From: Vulcanimicrobiota bacterium
Lineage (GTDB): Bacteria; Vulcanimicrobiota; Vulcanimicrobiia; Vulcanimicrobiales; Vulcanimicrobiaceae
Direction of reading: 5' to 3'
Length of the DNA: 64,000 nucleotides
Assembly (NCBI GenBank): GCA_003140215.1
Contig: PLJL01000004.1
Location: forward strand, 1,271,762 to 1,335,761
Positions 1 through 9,504 of the stretch are shown one piece after another (the first letter of the stretch is position 1; each line of letters starts with the position of its first letter). The notes under the pieces are model-generated. The model was not told where the DNA came from, searched no databases, and saw only the letters and a program-made list of their open reading frames with translations. The position numbers and the translations under genes were made by a program.

Positions 1-39
1 CTGCTCTTCGGACTTGCTTCGACGAGTTTCTGGAAGTAA

Positions 40-792
40 CTATTCGTCGTCATCAGGTCGAAACTCCCAATCGCCGTTTTCGACGAGCGTGAGCTCACCA
101 ATCGGTTCTTTGTCACTCAAATCGTCGCCAGGCTTCGCAAACTGCCGAAACATCTTGTAGAATACAGCTTTTCCATGCGCGGTCTCAGTTGAGTCAAAGC
201 CAAAGGCTGATCGAGCTATTTTCTTCGGGCAAAAACGGATTGCATCAATCTTTGAAGCTATCCGCTCATGATCTACGGTAAGCTTCGCGGAAAGATAGAT
301 TCGGCTAGGTTCCGACCGCCAGTAGTACAACTTGGTCCAGCCGAGTGTCGCTTGGACGAGGGTTGGATGCAAACTTTCCATAATCAAGCACATCTCGTCG
401 ACCAGTTTCTCGCGCCGCGGATTTCCCCGCAGATAATCCTGGTCAATGCGCTCGATCGCTAGAATTTCATTCACGCCTTTGAAGGCAAACTGTTTCTGTC
501 TTTCGTCGATTGTCTCAAGAACTTTGCGCAGGGTAGTCTTTTTAACGTCGGGGGCGCCAATGGCCAACTGCTTAAATGCAAGCATCCGAGCCAGTCTCAG
601 AAGATTCTGCTCCCCGGCGGCCTCAACGTGGGACTCGACCAGCGCGAGTCCGACTTCGGGGTAGACCTCGCACTTGATAAACAGGTCTTCCATCAGAGCC
701 GCGAATTGCGCGTCGTACGTTTCGTTGGCTTCTAGGTCGAGCAACTCTTTCAGAGTATCTGATGTTTCCGAAGTTTTTTCGTCGTCGGCCAT
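40..792 (-). CDS. Hypothetical protein, accessory region
   Basis: Predicted 250-aa acidic, mostly helical cytoplasmic protein that I do not recognise. I chose the ATG at 792 (MADDEKTSETSD...) because the 23 in-frame codons upstream read like random Arg/Pro-rich sequence. No signal peptide or membrane segment is visible. The C-terminus is very acidic (FRPDDDE). It lies 127 bp downstream of, and on the same strand as, the DAC-domain-like gene, so the two may be co-transcribed. Base composition is less GC-rich than the neighbouring core genes, which suggests horizontally acquired DNA. No function is assigned. Confidence 0.6.
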   Translation of the reverse strand: MADDEKTSETSDTLKELLDLEANETYDAQFAALMEDLFIKCEVYPEVGLALVESHVEAAGEQNLLRLARMLAFKQLAIGAPDVKKTTLRKVLETIDERQKQFAFKGVNEILAIERIDQDYLRGNPRREKLVDEMCLIMESLHPTLVQATLGWTKLYYWRSEPSRIYLSAKLTVDHERIASKIDAIRFCPKKIARSAFGFDSTETAHGKAVFYKMFRQFAKPGDDLSDKEPIGELTLVENGDWEFRPDDDE

Positions 793-919
793 GCTACGAA
801 CCTCACTATTCGGCAGTCGGCGATTCCAGGTGGGTCGACCGCGATCCCCAGTCCTGGTCAATGAGCGAGTGAATCAGCTCCCTTACATCTAAACTTAGTA
901 GTCGTCGTTTCCGTCACGG

Positions 920-2296
920 CTAGACCCGGATGAATTCTGCGCCATTGTGGTAAACTGTAATGTCTCCGTCAGAGCTTACCTTAACGGACAGCCCATAATT
1001 CGACGCTCCGATGGCAGCCTTCGTCCGGCTGCCCTCCGTTCCGCGCAAACGGCCCGCTTTTTTCGGTTGAAGGACAGCGCCGTAAGCTCGAATGACGCCG
1101 GAATTTTCAAGGACGACGGCTCCGTCCAACGAGGCCAATTCAACGGCGATAACACGGGGTAAGGTCTGAAACTTGTGTTGCGCAATTACCTCGTCGAATT
1201 GTGCGTCCGTTGCGCCGCGCTGCGAATCCCGAATCGCGTCACCAGGGCGAACAATTTGGCGCAGATTATTCCTATTATGCAGGATGACAAATAGTCCGCC
1301 AGACCGGCGAAAAGATACGTCCAGCGCGGCGCGGTAGATCGCACCTACTACTTTACCCAGAATGCCCGGTGGGACACGTTGCGCCCGAGCTCGATCTTTG
1401 AGCAAGTTCACAAGATGAGCATGATTCCAATACTGCCATCGACCGTATCGATACGTGAATCGAAGGGAGCCTCCATCGAAGACGAGGATGTCGCCCTGTC
1501 TGCTCAGCACGATTCCGGATCTTCCCGACGTAGCGCTTCTGGCGATCGGTTCGGTCCATTCGGGATAGTAGTGGCGCGCCGTACTACTCGGAATCTCAAA
1601 CCGCGCAAGGTCGACGAAGTCGAGTAAGAGTCCGCTTCGGGAGATATGGTACGCTGTGCGAAAGCCATCCGACAGAGCCTTGTACTTTTTCGTGCTGAGA
1701 TAGCTGCCTGGGAAGCCGACCGCGCCATGCCTTGTTTCGCCGGGATCGAGAACGCAGCCGAACGTCAAGGCCTTGTTCTCGTACGTTTGCTCAGAAAGAG
1801 TATGCAGAGCCTCGAAAATTGAACTTACCGATACCGCGAGACTATTGTACGACCCCACATGGTTGGCAACGACGTATTCGTCGAAGGCCTCACTTATCGC
1901 CGTCATGGAAGCGTTGCTTGCGGTCAACGCCTCATTCTGCAGCACCTCGTCAATCCGCGACGCAATTAGTTTGCAAATTTCAAACTCACGCAAATCTAGA
2001 GTCTTTTGGTGCGCCGTAATACTTCGTGGTAGCGGTCGACGTTCAACCTCTGCAGTGAGTGAACGCGATGATTCTTCGCCTTCATTCCCTACGGCCAAGG
2101 TAATGCGTATTGCGGTGCGCGCTGATGAGGACCATACAGACCCGGGCCTTGTCCATGTGCGCTCGATCCATCTCTTGACGCGAACGTGAGGAAGAATACG
2201 CTCAATTGCGCGAGAGCAGCGTTCGATAAATGCGACTCCTGAGAGGCCCAATACTGCCCGTAGCTTGCTGTTGGCTCTCAGGACGGGCCGCTTCAC
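920..2296 (-). CDS. Protein with C-terminal degenerate diadenylate cyclase (DAC/DisA_N-like) domain
   Basis: 458 aa. The first ~280 residues are unrecognised. The last ~150 follow the order of a DAC domain, which makes c-di-AMP from two ATP: a GGLFVILHNRNNL strand-turn (as in GALIVIER...), a SLDGAVVL block holding the DGA motif, then GSRTKAAIG where canonical proteins have GTRHRAAIG, and SSDGDITVY where they have SEETGxIS. The RHR motif is thus changed to RTK and the SEE segment is lost, so cyclase activity is doubtful; a sensor or nucleotide-binding role is possible. Neighbour on the same strand is the 40-792 gene. The family call rests on motif order read by eye. Confidence 0.6.
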   Translation of the reverse strand: MKRPVLRANSKLRAVLGLSGVAFIERCSRAIERILPHVRVKRWIERTWTRPGSVWSSSARTAIRITLAVGNEGEESSRSLTAEVERRPLPRSITAHQKTLDLREFEICKLIASRIDEVLQNEALTASNASMTAISEAFDEYVVANHVGSYNSLAVSVSSIFEALHTLSEQTYENKALTFGCVLDPGETRHGAVGFPGSYLSTKKYKALSDGFRTAYHISRSGLLLDFVDLARFEIPSSTARHYYPEWTEPIARSATSGRSGIVLSRQGDILVFDGGSLRFTYRYGRWQYWNHAHLVNLLKDRARAQRVPPGILGKVVGAIYRAALDVSFRRSGGLFVILHNRNNLRQIVRPGDAIRDSQRGATDAQFDEVIAQHKFQTLPRVIAVELASLDGAVVLENSGVIRAYGAVLQPKKAGRLRGTEGSRTKAAIGASNYGLSVKVSSDGDITVYHNGAEFIRV

Positions 2297-2831
2297 GGTT
2301 TCGTCGCCTGGGAAGCGCGCGCCTCAGGACTCCGAGGAGTCACCCTTATCCCTTCCCAAGGACCCTCTAATCCTGAACCCCCTTGTGCGATCAGCCGAAG
2401 GCTCGCCCATACGCCGTGCGAGGCGATGCGTAAACACATTCTAGGCTAGGTTCAGTCTTTTGTCTTCAGCAAGAGTTGATTTAGGGATGCTTGCTGTCGA
2501 ACTCGGGATAAGTCCCACGAAATCTGAAGGCTCGACACGAAAGGTGCTTTCGGCATCGTCAAACCCTCGTAGACGCTTACGGCTGTTCGTTGAATTCGGG
2601 CGGCTCAACAAAGACCTAAGTTTGCAAGAGCCGCTATCGATAAAAGGAGCGCCCGTATGCTTCGGCTAGACTAGTTGGACGCCGGTAGCTTGGGCCCCCC
2701 TACTGGCCATGAGCATGGGACGGTGGAGCAGGGATGCCAGCGGTCTCTTTGATTTTGGTTCCGGAAAGTGTTTTAACGCTGAGCTAGTCCACGATCTCTG
2801 AGGAGCGTAAACCGGGTGCTGCGGTATTGGG
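2297..2831. other. Intergenic region with no supported gene
   Basis: A 535-bp stretch between the accessory DAC-like gene and the ligase gene. It is less GC-rich than the ligase gene. A 69-codon open frame at 2460-2669 has no recognisable sequence and no clear ribosome binding site. I see no tRNA, transposase remnant or convincing terminator. It may be the right edge of the accessory segment. Confidence 0.4.
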
Positions 2832-4556
2832 CTATCTCCTCACACCTTCGCGGGTTAGCATCTCGGCATAGATCTCCGTGACGCGCTCGATCGTGTCGGC
2901 TTCCTGCGGTGACTTGTCGGGGCGCAGGCGCACGATGCGCGGGAAGCGCAGCGAGTAGCCGCTCGCGTGCAGATCGCTCTTCTGGATGATGTCAAAGGCG
3001 ATTTCGAGCACGACGGTCGGCTCGACGGGGATCTCGTGCCGCTTGAGATCGAGCCGTGCGTATGCCGCGCGCGCCTCGTCGGGTGGAAGCCGGTGCGCTT
3101 CGAACCACTCGGTCATCGCGGCGATCTCGAGGTCGGTCAGCCCGCTGTACGCTTTCCCGATCACGGCTAACTCGTGCCTGTCATCCTGAGCCTGTCGAAG
3201 GACACGCACGGCGAAGGTGTAGTCGGAGAGGACGTTGACCCGACGACCGTGCCCGCGCTCGACCGCGACGACGACGCAGTCCAGCGTCGCCAATTCGCGT
3301 TTGAGCTTGAGCCACGATTTGCCGCGCCGGCCGGGTGTGTAGGGCGAGTCGCTGCGCTTGAAGACCAGGCCTTCGTTCCCGGCCAGCCGCGAGGCTTCGA
3401 AGCGCTCGTGCACGACCTCGGGCGCAGCGCCCTCCTCCAACGCCGACCATGGCGCGGCCACCAGCGTGTCGGAGGTGCTCGCGAAGAGTTCCGCCAGCTG
3501 CGCGCGCCGCTCGGCCAGCGGACGATCGAGCAGAAACTCGTCGTCGCGCGCGAGCGCGTCGAACGCGACGTATTGCACCGGTACCTCGCGCAGCAGTTCC
3601 GGCGCGACCTCCTTGCGCTGCAGGCGGGCCTGCAGGTACCGAAAGGGCAGCACGCGCCCGTCGCGCACCGCGACGATCTCGCCGTCGAGTGCGAACGAGC
3701 CCGGCACCGCGCGCAACGCCGCGACGATTTCGGGATACGATGCGGCGACGTCGTTGAGCGTGCGCGAGAACAGCGAGATGCGGCCGGGCGTGACGTGCGC
3801 CTGCGCCCGGATCCCGTCGTACTTGTGCTCGACCAGCCACGCCGCCGCGGCGAGGTCCTTGTATTCGGTGCCGTACGCGATCGGCGAGGCCAGCATGAAT
3901 GCGACCGGTGCATGGTATGCGATCGTGACCCCATCGAGCGCGTCGTGCTTGGCCGCCAGCGCGACCGCGCCGAGATCTCCCGCCGCGCTCGCGGCGCGCC
4001 GTACCGCGCCTGGATCGCGCGCGAAGGCCCGCGCGACCGCGTCGATCACCAGTCCCTCGCGCAGCCCGATCCGCAGCTCGTCGGTCATGATCTTGATCAC
4101 GTAGGTCGCTTCGAGCGGATCGGTGCACGCCGAGAAGATGCGCTCGCACAGGACGCGCCGGCGCTTCTGCGCGTTCTTCCCCGCGGCGTCGGCGATCTCG
4201 CCCAGGAGGACCGCGAACCGTGCGGGCGTGAGTGTGTCGCGGAACAGTCCCAGGTCGTGCGAGGGCCGCACGAACGGCCCAAGCGCCGCGCCGAGATCGC
4301 CGGTGGCGCGATAGCCGGCCGACAGCGCCGCGTCCTCGACGCCCCACACGCCGGCGGCCGCCTCGACGATCGTCCGACCGCCGACCGCGAGGCTGCGTTC
4401 CTGCGCTTGCGGGAAGGGGTTGCCGGTGAAGAAGCGTGCTGCCGGCGCCAAATCGCCGTCGTCGAGCTCGCGCAGATACTCGGCGACGAGTCCGATCTTC
4501 TCGAGCTTGCTCGCGGTTGCCGCGATCGCGGCGCAGGTCCGGGCAAAGGCGATCAC
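2832..4556 (-). CDS. lig: ATP-dependent DNA ligase
   Basis: 574 aa, the length of archaeal-type/LigB ATP-dependent ligases. It seals nicks by ligase adenylation, AMP transfer to DNA and phosphodiester formation. Residues 1-~210 form the helical DNA-binding domain. The nucleotidyltransferase domain holds motif I KYDGIR with adenylated Lys near 245, then FALDGEIVA, EGLVFK and WLKLK (motifs III-V). An OB-fold domain follows, ending in RFPRIVRLRPDK. Around residues 451-460 the sequence VLRQAQDDR is encoded by a copy of an interspersed DNA repeat. The TIGR04122-like exonuclease partner lies 1.8 kb away. Probable role: accessory DNA repair beside an NAD-dependent LigA elsewhere. Confidence 0.93.
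   Translation of the reverse strand: MIAFARTCAAIAATASKLEKIGLVAEYLRELDDGDLAPAARFFTGNPFPQAQERSLAVGGRTIVEAAAGVWGVEDAALSAGYRATGDLGAALGPFVRPSHDLGLFRDTLTPARFAVLLGEIADAAGKNAQKRRRVLCERIFSACTDPLEATYVIKIMTDELRIGLREGLVIDAVARAFARDPGAVRRAASAAGDLGAVALAAKHDALDGVTIAYHAPVAFMLASPIAYGTEYKDLAAAAWLVEHKYDGIRAQAHVTPGRISLFSRTLNDVAASYPEIVAALRAVPGSFALDGEIVAVRDGRVLPFRYLQARLQRKEVAPELLREVPVQYVAFDALARDDEFLLDRPLAERRAQLAELFASTSDTLVAAPWSALEEGAAPEVVHERFEASRLAGNEGLVFKRSDSPYTPGRRGKSWLKLKRELATLDCVVVAVERGHGRRVNVLSDYTFAVRVLRQAQDDRHELAVIGKAYSGLTDLEIAAMTEWFEAHRLPPDEARAAYARLDLKRHEIPVEPTVVLEIAFDIIQKSDLHASGYSLRFPRIVRLRPDKSPQEADTIERVTEIYAEMLTREGVRR
3174..3203 (+). repeat. Interspersed GTCGAAGGA-type repeat inside the ligase gene
   Basis: The core TCCTGAGCCTGTCGAAGGAC matches a repeat type found scattered in many bacterial genomes. 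Here it is read antisense within the ligase frame and yields the typical LRQAQDD peptide. Related copies occur at 4590-4623, 47063-47109 and 56614-56660, all in the same orientation. Confidence 0.75.
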
Positions 4557-4589
4557 GGCGCCGGGAGTTCGCGCCGGGGCTGCAAGTGA

Positions 4590-4623
4590 CCGCCGCGGGT
4601 GTCACCCCGAGCCTGTCGAACGG
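4590..4623 (+). repeat. Divergent copy of the interspersed repeat
   Basis: GGTGTCACCCCGAGCCTGTC followed by GAACGG resembles the other copies, with the same GCCTGTCGAA core. It sits between the divergent ligase gene and the RAM-domain gene, just before the chosen GTG start of the latter. Confidence 0.6.
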
Positions 4624-4630
4624 CGCCAGC

Positions 4631-4909
4631 GTGATCACCGCGATCGTTCTGCTGACCGTCGAGCCGGGCCGCGTGCGCACGCTGGCCGAGGAGCTGCTCC
4701 AGATCGACGGCGTCACCGAGTGCTACAGCGTCGCGGGGCCCTACGATCTCGTCGCGATGGTACGGGTGCGCGAGCACGAGGAGCTCAGCGATCTGGTGAC
4801 CGAGCGGATCGCCTCGCACGCCGGGATCAGCGCGACCGAGACGCTCATTGCGTTCCGCTCCTTCGCCAAACGCGATCTCGGCCTGGTGTGGGACATCGGA
4901 ACGGACTGA
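4631..4909 (+). CDS. Stand-alone Lrp/AsnC ligand-binding (RAM) domain protein
   Basis: 92 aa from a GTG at 4631. The sequence ITAIVLLTVEPGRVRTLAEELLQ...VTECYSVAGPYDLVAMVRV has the alpha/beta RAM fold of Lrp-family regulators without the helix-turn-helix. Such small proteins oligomerise and bind amino acids or similar effectors. The open frame extends upstream to 4436, but that part is Arg-rich, antisense to the ligase gene and partly repeat-derived, so I excluded it. A GTG at 4587 is an alternative start. It is followed 19 bp later by a secreted-protein gene. The ligand is unknown. Confidence 0.8.
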   Translation: MITAIVLLTVEPGRVRTLAEELLQIDGVTECYSVAGPYDLVAMVRVREHEELSDLVTERIASHAGISATETLIAFRSFAKRDLGLVWDIGTD

Positions 4910-4928
4910 TGTGAAGGAGGATGGTCCA

Positions 4929-5477
4929 TTGATTCGTTCGATCGCTGCAGGGGCATTCGGACTCGGCGTCCTGGTCATCGCGGCCGTCCCGGCGTACGCC
5001 GACGCCACCGGCGACGTCCGGGCTGCGATGGTGAAGTTCTTGGGCCTGTCGTCGTACGAGATGTCGTTCGGGACGGGCGCGCGGATCGGTACGGTGGATA
5101 TCGTCAAGCCGCACAGCCGGCACGTGCGCATGGCAACGGGAGAGATCATCTCGATCGGATCGGACTTCTACGTGAAGCGGGGGAACAGCGGCTGGACGAA
5201 GCTGCCGGCGGGCGCGGGCGCGGGCGCGGCCGGGGCGTTCGTAAACATGGAGACGTTGGGACGGAAGGTGAGCGGCGCGACCGCGACCGACATTGGCATG
5301 AAGAGCGTCGACGGCGAGACGCTGCACGCGTATCGCGTGAGGGACAGTGCCGGTCACGAGGTTACCGTCTACATCGCGCGCGACGGTTTCGTGCACCGCG
5401 TCGATGACGTCAGCGGCCCGGGCGAGGCACGCTTCAGCAAGTTCAACGCGGTTCCGCCGATTCGCGCGCCGATCTGA
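4929..5477 (+). CDS. Secreted/periplasmic protein, possibly LolA-like
   Basis: 182 aa from a TTG at 4929, chosen because AAGGAGG (4914-4920) is correctly spaced and a clean signal peptide follows (IRSIAAGAFGLGVLVIAAVPAYA). The mature part has alternating strands such as IGTVDIVKPHSRHVRMA and FYVKRGNSGWTKLP. These recall the curved beta-sheet of LolA/LolB-like outer-membrane lipoprotein factors, but the similarity is only in style. A Gly/Ala-rich linker (AGAGAGAAGAF) is present. It probably acts in the periplasm. Confidence 0.7.
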   Translation: MIRSIAAGAFGLGVLVIAAVPAYADATGDVRAAMVKFLGLSSYEMSFGTGARIGTVDIVKPHSRHVRMATGEIISIGSDFYVKRGNSGWTKLPAGAGAGAAGAFVNMETLGRKVSGATATDIGMKSVDGETLHAYRVRDSAGHEVTVYIARDGFVHRVDDVSGPGEARFSKFNAVPPIRAPI

Positions 5478-5521
5478 GCGCCCTGCAGGCACTTCCCGGC
5501 GCGAGCGGGTAGGCGTCGCGA

Positions 5522-6385
5522 ATGTTCGACGGCTTCACCCGCTCGTTGGTCGATACGGGCGAGGCGACGATCTGCGTGCGCAGCGGCGGCAGCGGTCCGC
5601 CGTTGCTGCTGCTGCACGGGTACCCGCAGACGCACGTGATGTGGCACCTCGTCGCGCCGCGGCTGGCCCGCGACTTCAGCGTGGTGGCGATGGATTTGCG
5701 CGGCTACGGCGACAGTTCCAAGCCGCCGACGACCGCCGACCACGAGCCCTACTCGAAGCGCGCGATGGCGCGCGACGCGGTTGCCGTGATGCAGCACCTC
5801 GGCTTCGAGCGGTTCGCGGTCGCCGGGCACGATCGCGGCGGGCGCGTGGCGTACCGCCTCGCGCTCGATCATCCGCAGCGCGTCAGCAAGATCGCGACGC
5901 TGGACATCATTCCGACAGGCGAACACTTCCGGCGCGCCGACATGACGTTCGGGCTGGGCTACTGGCATTGGTTCTTCCTAGCGCAGCCCTACCCGCTGCC
6001 CGAGAAGCTCCTGGGCGCCGATCCGGCCTGGTTTCTGCAAGCCCGCCCGAATCGGCCCAACGTGCACAGGCCCGAAGCGCTCGCGGAGTATCTGCGCTGC
6101 TTCCGCGATCCCGAGACGATTCACGCCTCGTGCGAAGACTATCGCGCCGGCGCGACGTTCGACTTCGCGCTCGACGAAGCCGATCGTGGGAGCAGGAAGA
6201 TCAACGCGCCGCTGCTCGCGTTGTGGGCCGGGCGCGGCGAGGTCGGCAAGTGGTACGACGTGCTGAGCATCTGGCGCGATTGGGCCGACGACGTTCGAGG
6301 CCAAGCGATCGATGCCGGACATTTCATGCCGGAAGAGGCGCCCGACGCTACGTACGACGCGCTCCGCGAGTTCTTCTCGAGCTAG
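5522..6385 (+). CDS. Alpha/beta hydrolase, haloacetate (fluoroacetate) dehalogenase-like
   Basis: 287 aa. The oxyanion strand is LLLHGYPQTHVMWH. The nucleophile elbow is GHDRGGR, with catalytic Asp followed by Arg at +1 and +4, the arrangement known to bind the carboxylate in fluoroacetate dehalogenase. The YWHWFFL segment supplies the His-Trp pair that cradles the halide, and DAGHFMPEEAP carries the catalytic His. The family removes halide from haloacetates by an ester intermediate, while relatives are epoxide hydrolases. The Arg pair and HW pair favour the dehalogenase. The stop lies against the convergent exonuclease gene (4-bp overlap). Confidence 0.82.
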   Translation: MFDGFTRSLVDTGEATICVRSGGSGPPLLLLHGYPQTHVMWHLVAPRLARDFSVVAMDLRGYGDSSKPPTTADHEPYSKRAMARDAVAVMQHLGFERFAVAGHDRGGRVAYRLALDHPQRVSKIATLDIIPTGEHFRRADMTFGLGYWHWFFLAQPYPLPEKLLGADPAWFLQARPNRPNVHRPEALAEYLRCFRDPETIHASCEDYRAGATFDFALDEADRGSRKINAPLLALWAGRGEVGKWYDVLSIWRDWADDVRGQAIDAGHFMPEEAPDATYDALREFFSS

Positions 6386-7365
6386 AAGAAGTCGAGCTGC
6401 TCGTTCGCCTCAAGGTAGGTCGCGTCAACGCCCATGCGGCGCAGGCGGTGGACGAAATCGCGCCGGCCATGGTTGAGCAAGACCTTGCGCGGTTGCGCGA
6501 GCTCGATGTAGAGCAGCAGCGAGCGATAGTCAGCGTGATCGCTCAGCGGGATGCACGTGTCGACGCCGTACCGGTACGGAGCGCTCGGGTCCAGCGCCCA
6601 GCCCGACAGCATCGCGGTCCGGGCGGGCTTGTCGCGCAGTGCTTTGGGGCGGATCTTGCGCGAGGGTGGCCAGATCAGGGCGCTGGTACCGTCGTACGTG
6701 CGCGCGTCGTACCGTGCGTAGGGCGGAAGCCGCACGCCGGTCGCTTCGTAGACGCATGCGATCGCGTGCACCGCCGGGTGCACCGTAATCGGGATGCCGG
6801 CCTTGCCCAGGATCGCCATCGCTTCTTGCGCCTTGCCCAGCGAGTACGCTAAGAAGACGGGCGCGTGGCCGTCCTCGAGCGCCTGGGTCGCGAACGAGAC
6901 GAGGGCGTCCTCGACCTCATCGCGGGGTGGAAAGACGTACTGCGGCCGACCGAAAGTGCACTCCATGAGCAGCACGTCGCACGGCTTGACCTCGGGCGGC
7001 TCGCACGTGTACGAACGTGCCAGCTTGAAGTCGCCGGTATAGACGAAGCGGCCACGCTCGCCCTCGATGAGCAGCTGTGCGCTACCCAGAACGTGCCCGG
7101 CCGGAAAGAGCGTGAGCGTGTGCTCGCCGTCGGACCACGGCTCGTTGAAGGCGTGCTCCTCGAACTCGCAGCCGGTCGTGGAGCCGCGCCGCTCGAAACG
7201 CGAGCGACAAATGCGCGCGTTGGCCGGGGTGGTGACGATCCGGTCGTGCTCGCGCGCGTGGTCGCTGTGCCCGTGCGAGACGTAGCAGCGGGCGCGCGGG
7301 CGCATCGAATCGATCCAGAGATCGAGGTCGCTGACGTACAGCGACCGCTGGGCCAGGGAGAACAC
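6382..7365 (-). CDS. DNA ligase-associated metallo-beta-lactamase exonuclease (TIGR04122-like)
   Basis: 327 aa. The metal-binding signature SHGHSDHA near residue 30 defines a metallo-beta-lactamase fold. [17 protein letters not shown] and the C-terminal [19 protein letters not shown] and LSDHADY mark the beta-CASP/SNM1-like family found beside bacterial ATP-dependent ligases. The likely reaction is 5'-3' exonucleolytic processing of DNA ends before ligation. The ATP-dependent ligase gene is 1.8 kb upstream on the same strand. The usual helicase and phosphoesterase partners of that cluster are not in the window. Confidence 0.85.
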   Translation of the reverse strand: MFSLAQRSLYVSDLDLWIDSMRPRARCYVSHGHSDHAREHDRIVTTPANARICRSRFERRGSTTGCEFEEHAFNEPWSDGEHTLTLFPAGHVLGSAQLLIEGERGRFVYTGDFKLARSYTCEPPEVKPCDVLLMECTFGRPQYVFPPRDEVEDALVSFATQALEDGHAPVFLAYSLGKAQEAMAILGKAGIPITVHPAVHAIACVYEATGVRLPPYARYDARTYDGTSALIWPPSRKIRPKALRDKPARTAMLSGWALDPSAPYRYGVDTCIPLSDHADYRSLLLYIELAQPRKVLLNHGRRDFVHRLRRMGVDATYLEANEQLDFF

Positions 7366-7465
7366 GTCGAACGTGTGTTCGTGCCCGCCGGTGGACGCAC
7401 CCTTTGCGGCCGAGCGGGGGTTTAGCGGGTCACCTCACACGCTAACCGGAGCATCGAGAGAAACC

Positions 7466-8425
7466 GTGCGCGTTTACGACACCATCGCCGACACGTTTGG
7501 CAACACGCCGCTCGTCCGCATCCCGCGGCTGAACAAGGGCCTCGGCGCCGAGATCCTGTGTAAGTTGGAGTCGAAGAACCCCGCCGGTTCGGTGAAGGAC
7601 CGCATCGGGGTCGCGATGATCGAAGCCGCCGAGCGCGACGGGAAGCTTCGTCCCGACTCCGTCATCGTCGAGCCGACCAGCGGCAACACCGGGATCGCGC
7701 TGGCGTTCGTCTGCGCGGCGAAGGGCTATCCGCTGATTCTGACGATGCCCGAGACGATGACCGTCGAGCGCCGCAACCTGCTCAAAGCGTACGGCGCGCA
7801 ACTGGTCCTCACGCCGGGAACTGAGGGCATGAAAGGCGCGATCGCCAAAGCCAAGGAGATCGTCGCCTCGAACCCGGCGAAATTCTTCGCGCCCGGCCAG
7901 TTCGACAATCCGGCCAACGTCGAAATCCATTATCGCACCACCGGTGAAGAGATCTGGCGCGACACCGACGGCAAGGTCGACATCCTCGTCGCCGGCGTCG
8001 GTACCGGCGGCACGATTACCGGTGCGGGGCATCTGCTCAAGGAGCGCAAGCCCAGCGTGCAATGCATCACCGTCGAACCCGACACCTCGACGGTCCTGTC
8101 GGGCGGAGCGCCCGGCCCGCACAAGCTGCAGGGGTTCGCGCCGGGTTTCGTCCCGTCGATTCTCGACACGCACGTCTATAGCGAAGTCATCAAGGCGAGC
8201 TTCGACGACTCCGTCGCGACCGCGCGGCGCCTGGCGCGCGAGGAAGGCATTCTCGCCGGCATCTCGTCGGGTGCGAACCTCTGGGCCGCGATGCAGGTGG
8301 CCGGGCGACCCGAGAACGCCGGCAAGCTCATCGTCGCGATCGTGTGCGACACCGGCGAACGCTATCTCTCAAGCCCGCTCTTCGCCGAGCAGGAAGCGAA
8401 CGTTTTCGAGCCCGCGCTCGCATAG
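7466..8425 (+). CDS. cysK: Cysteine synthase A
   Basis: 319 aa from GTG 7466 ([19 protein letters not shown]). PLP enzyme that makes L-cysteine from O-acetylserine and sulfide. The PLP lysine is in [11 protein letters not shown], the substrate loop is [10 protein letters not shown], and the phosphate-binding loop is [10 protein letters not shown]. Length is typical. An in-frame extension to 7373 exists, but the family begins at this GTG. The asparaginase gene follows after 19 bp, suggesting co-transcription within amino acid metabolism. Confidence 0.95.
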   Translation: MRVYDTIADTFGNTPLVRIPRLNKGLGAEILCKLESKNPAGSVKDRIGVAMIEAAERDGKLRPDSVIVEPTSGNTGIALAFVCAAKGYPLILTMPETMTVERRNLLKAYGAQLVLTPGTEGMKGAIAKAKEIVASNPAKFFAPGQFDNPANVEIHYRTTGEEIWRDTDGKVDILVAGVGTGGTITGAGHLLKERKPSVQCITVEPDTSTVLSGGAPGPHKLQGFAPGFVPSILDTHVYSEVIKASFDDSVATARRLAREEGILAGISSGANLWAAMQVAGRPENAGKLIVAIVCDTGERYLSSPLFAEQEANVFEPALA

Positions 8426-8444
8426 CGAGCGCGCGGCCCCCGCG

Positions 8445-9470
8445 ATGTTCTGGGAATTGGCCGGCGTTGCGGCGGTCGCCGTGCGGCGCGGCGGGCGCGT
8501 GGAGTCGGTACATCAGGTAGCAGCCTGCGCGGCCGAGGTCGACGGAACGATCGTGCTCAAGATCGGCACGGTCCAGTCGCCGGTGTTCTTGCGCTCGTCG
8601 GCTAAGCCGTTCATCGCCGCGGCCTCCGTGCGCGCCGGCGTGCTCGAACGGTTCGGCTTCGGCGAGCGCGAGCTCGCGGTTATGTGCGCCTCGCACAACG
8701 GCGAGCCCGCGCACGTCGAGCTGGTGGCATCGATGCTCGAGCGAATCGGCGCGACGGTCGACGACCTCGGCTGCGGCGCGCACCCGCCGTCCTACGAGCC
8801 CGCCGCGGCGGCGCTGGCGGCGCGCGGCGAGCGGCCCACGCAGCTGCACAATAACTGCAGCGGCAAGCACGCCGGCATCTTGGCGCTGGCGAAAGTTCTG
8901 GGCGCGCCCTTCGCGGGGTACCTCGAAGCCGGCCATCCGGCGCAGCGCGCGATCATCGCGTTGTGCGAGCGGGTCAGCGACGACGTGTTCGAGGGCGACA
9001 GGCTCGCGGTGGACGGCTGCGGCATCCCGGTGTATGCCACGACCCTGCACAAAGCGGCGGTGTCGTTCGCCCGCTTTGCCACGCTACGCGGGCTGGAAGA
9101 TGCCGACGCCGCAGCGTTGGCACGCGTGGGTGCGGCGATGGCGGCCGAACCGTGGTACGTTGCGGGGACGGGCCGCTTCGACACCGATCTGATGCGTGCG
9201 AGCGGCGGCCGAATCGTGTGCAAGGCCGGCGCCGAGGGCGTCCACTGCGACGCCCTGCTCGACGCCGGGCTCGGACTCGCGCTCAAGGTGGTCGACGGCT
9301 CGCGCCGCGCCGCCGCACCGGCGACGCTCGCGGTGCTGCACGCGCTGCGCGTGCTCGAGCCGGCCGCACGCACGGCGCTGCGCCCGCACGCCGCCGTCCC
9401 GGTGAAGAACGTCGCCGGGCGCGTTGTGGGCGAGGTCGCGGCGCTGGAGGGCTGGATCCCGCAGGGGTAG
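8445..9470 (+). CDS. Class-3 (Rhizobium etli ReAV-type) L-asparaginase
   Basis: 341 aa from ATG 8445. Belongs to the Asparaginase_II family (PF06089), which hydrolyses L-asparagine to aspartate and ammonia. Visible signatures are FLRSSAKPF (SxxK), MCASHNGEP, HNNCSGKHAG and VDGCGIPVYA, which carry the Ser-Lys pairs and metal-ligand Cys of the ReAV structure. It lies 19 bp after cysK in the same direction. No signal peptide is present, so it is cytoplasmic. The open frame continues upstream through cysK but is not coding there. Confidence 0.88.
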   Translation: MFWELAGVAAVAVRRGGRVESVHQVAACAAEVDGTIVLKIGTVQSPVFLRSSAKPFIAAASVRAGVLERFGFGERELAVMCASHNGEPAHVELVASMLERIGATVDDLGCGAHPPSYEPAAAALAARGERPTQLHNNCSGKHAGILALAKVLGAPFAGYLEAGHPAQRAIIALCERVSDDVFEGDRLAVDGCGIPVYATTLHKAAVSFARFATLRGLEDADAAALARVGAAMAAEPWYVAGTGRFDTDLMRASGGRIVCKAGAEGVHCDALLDAGLGLALKVVDGSRRAAAPATLAVLHALRVLEPAARTALRPHAAVPVKNVAGRVVGEVAALEGWIPQG

Positions 9471-9504
9471 CAACCCCGGGCACCTCGCGCCGGTCGAAGC
9501 CTTC

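Noticed and set aside
2460..2669. 69-codon open frame in the intergenic region
   Set aside because: No ribosome site, no recognisable sequence and no conserved neighbour context.
4436..4630. Extended N-terminus of the RAM-domain protein
   Set aside because: Arg-rich, antisense to the ligase start and partly made of the interspersed repeat; the RAM fold is complete from the GTG at 4631.
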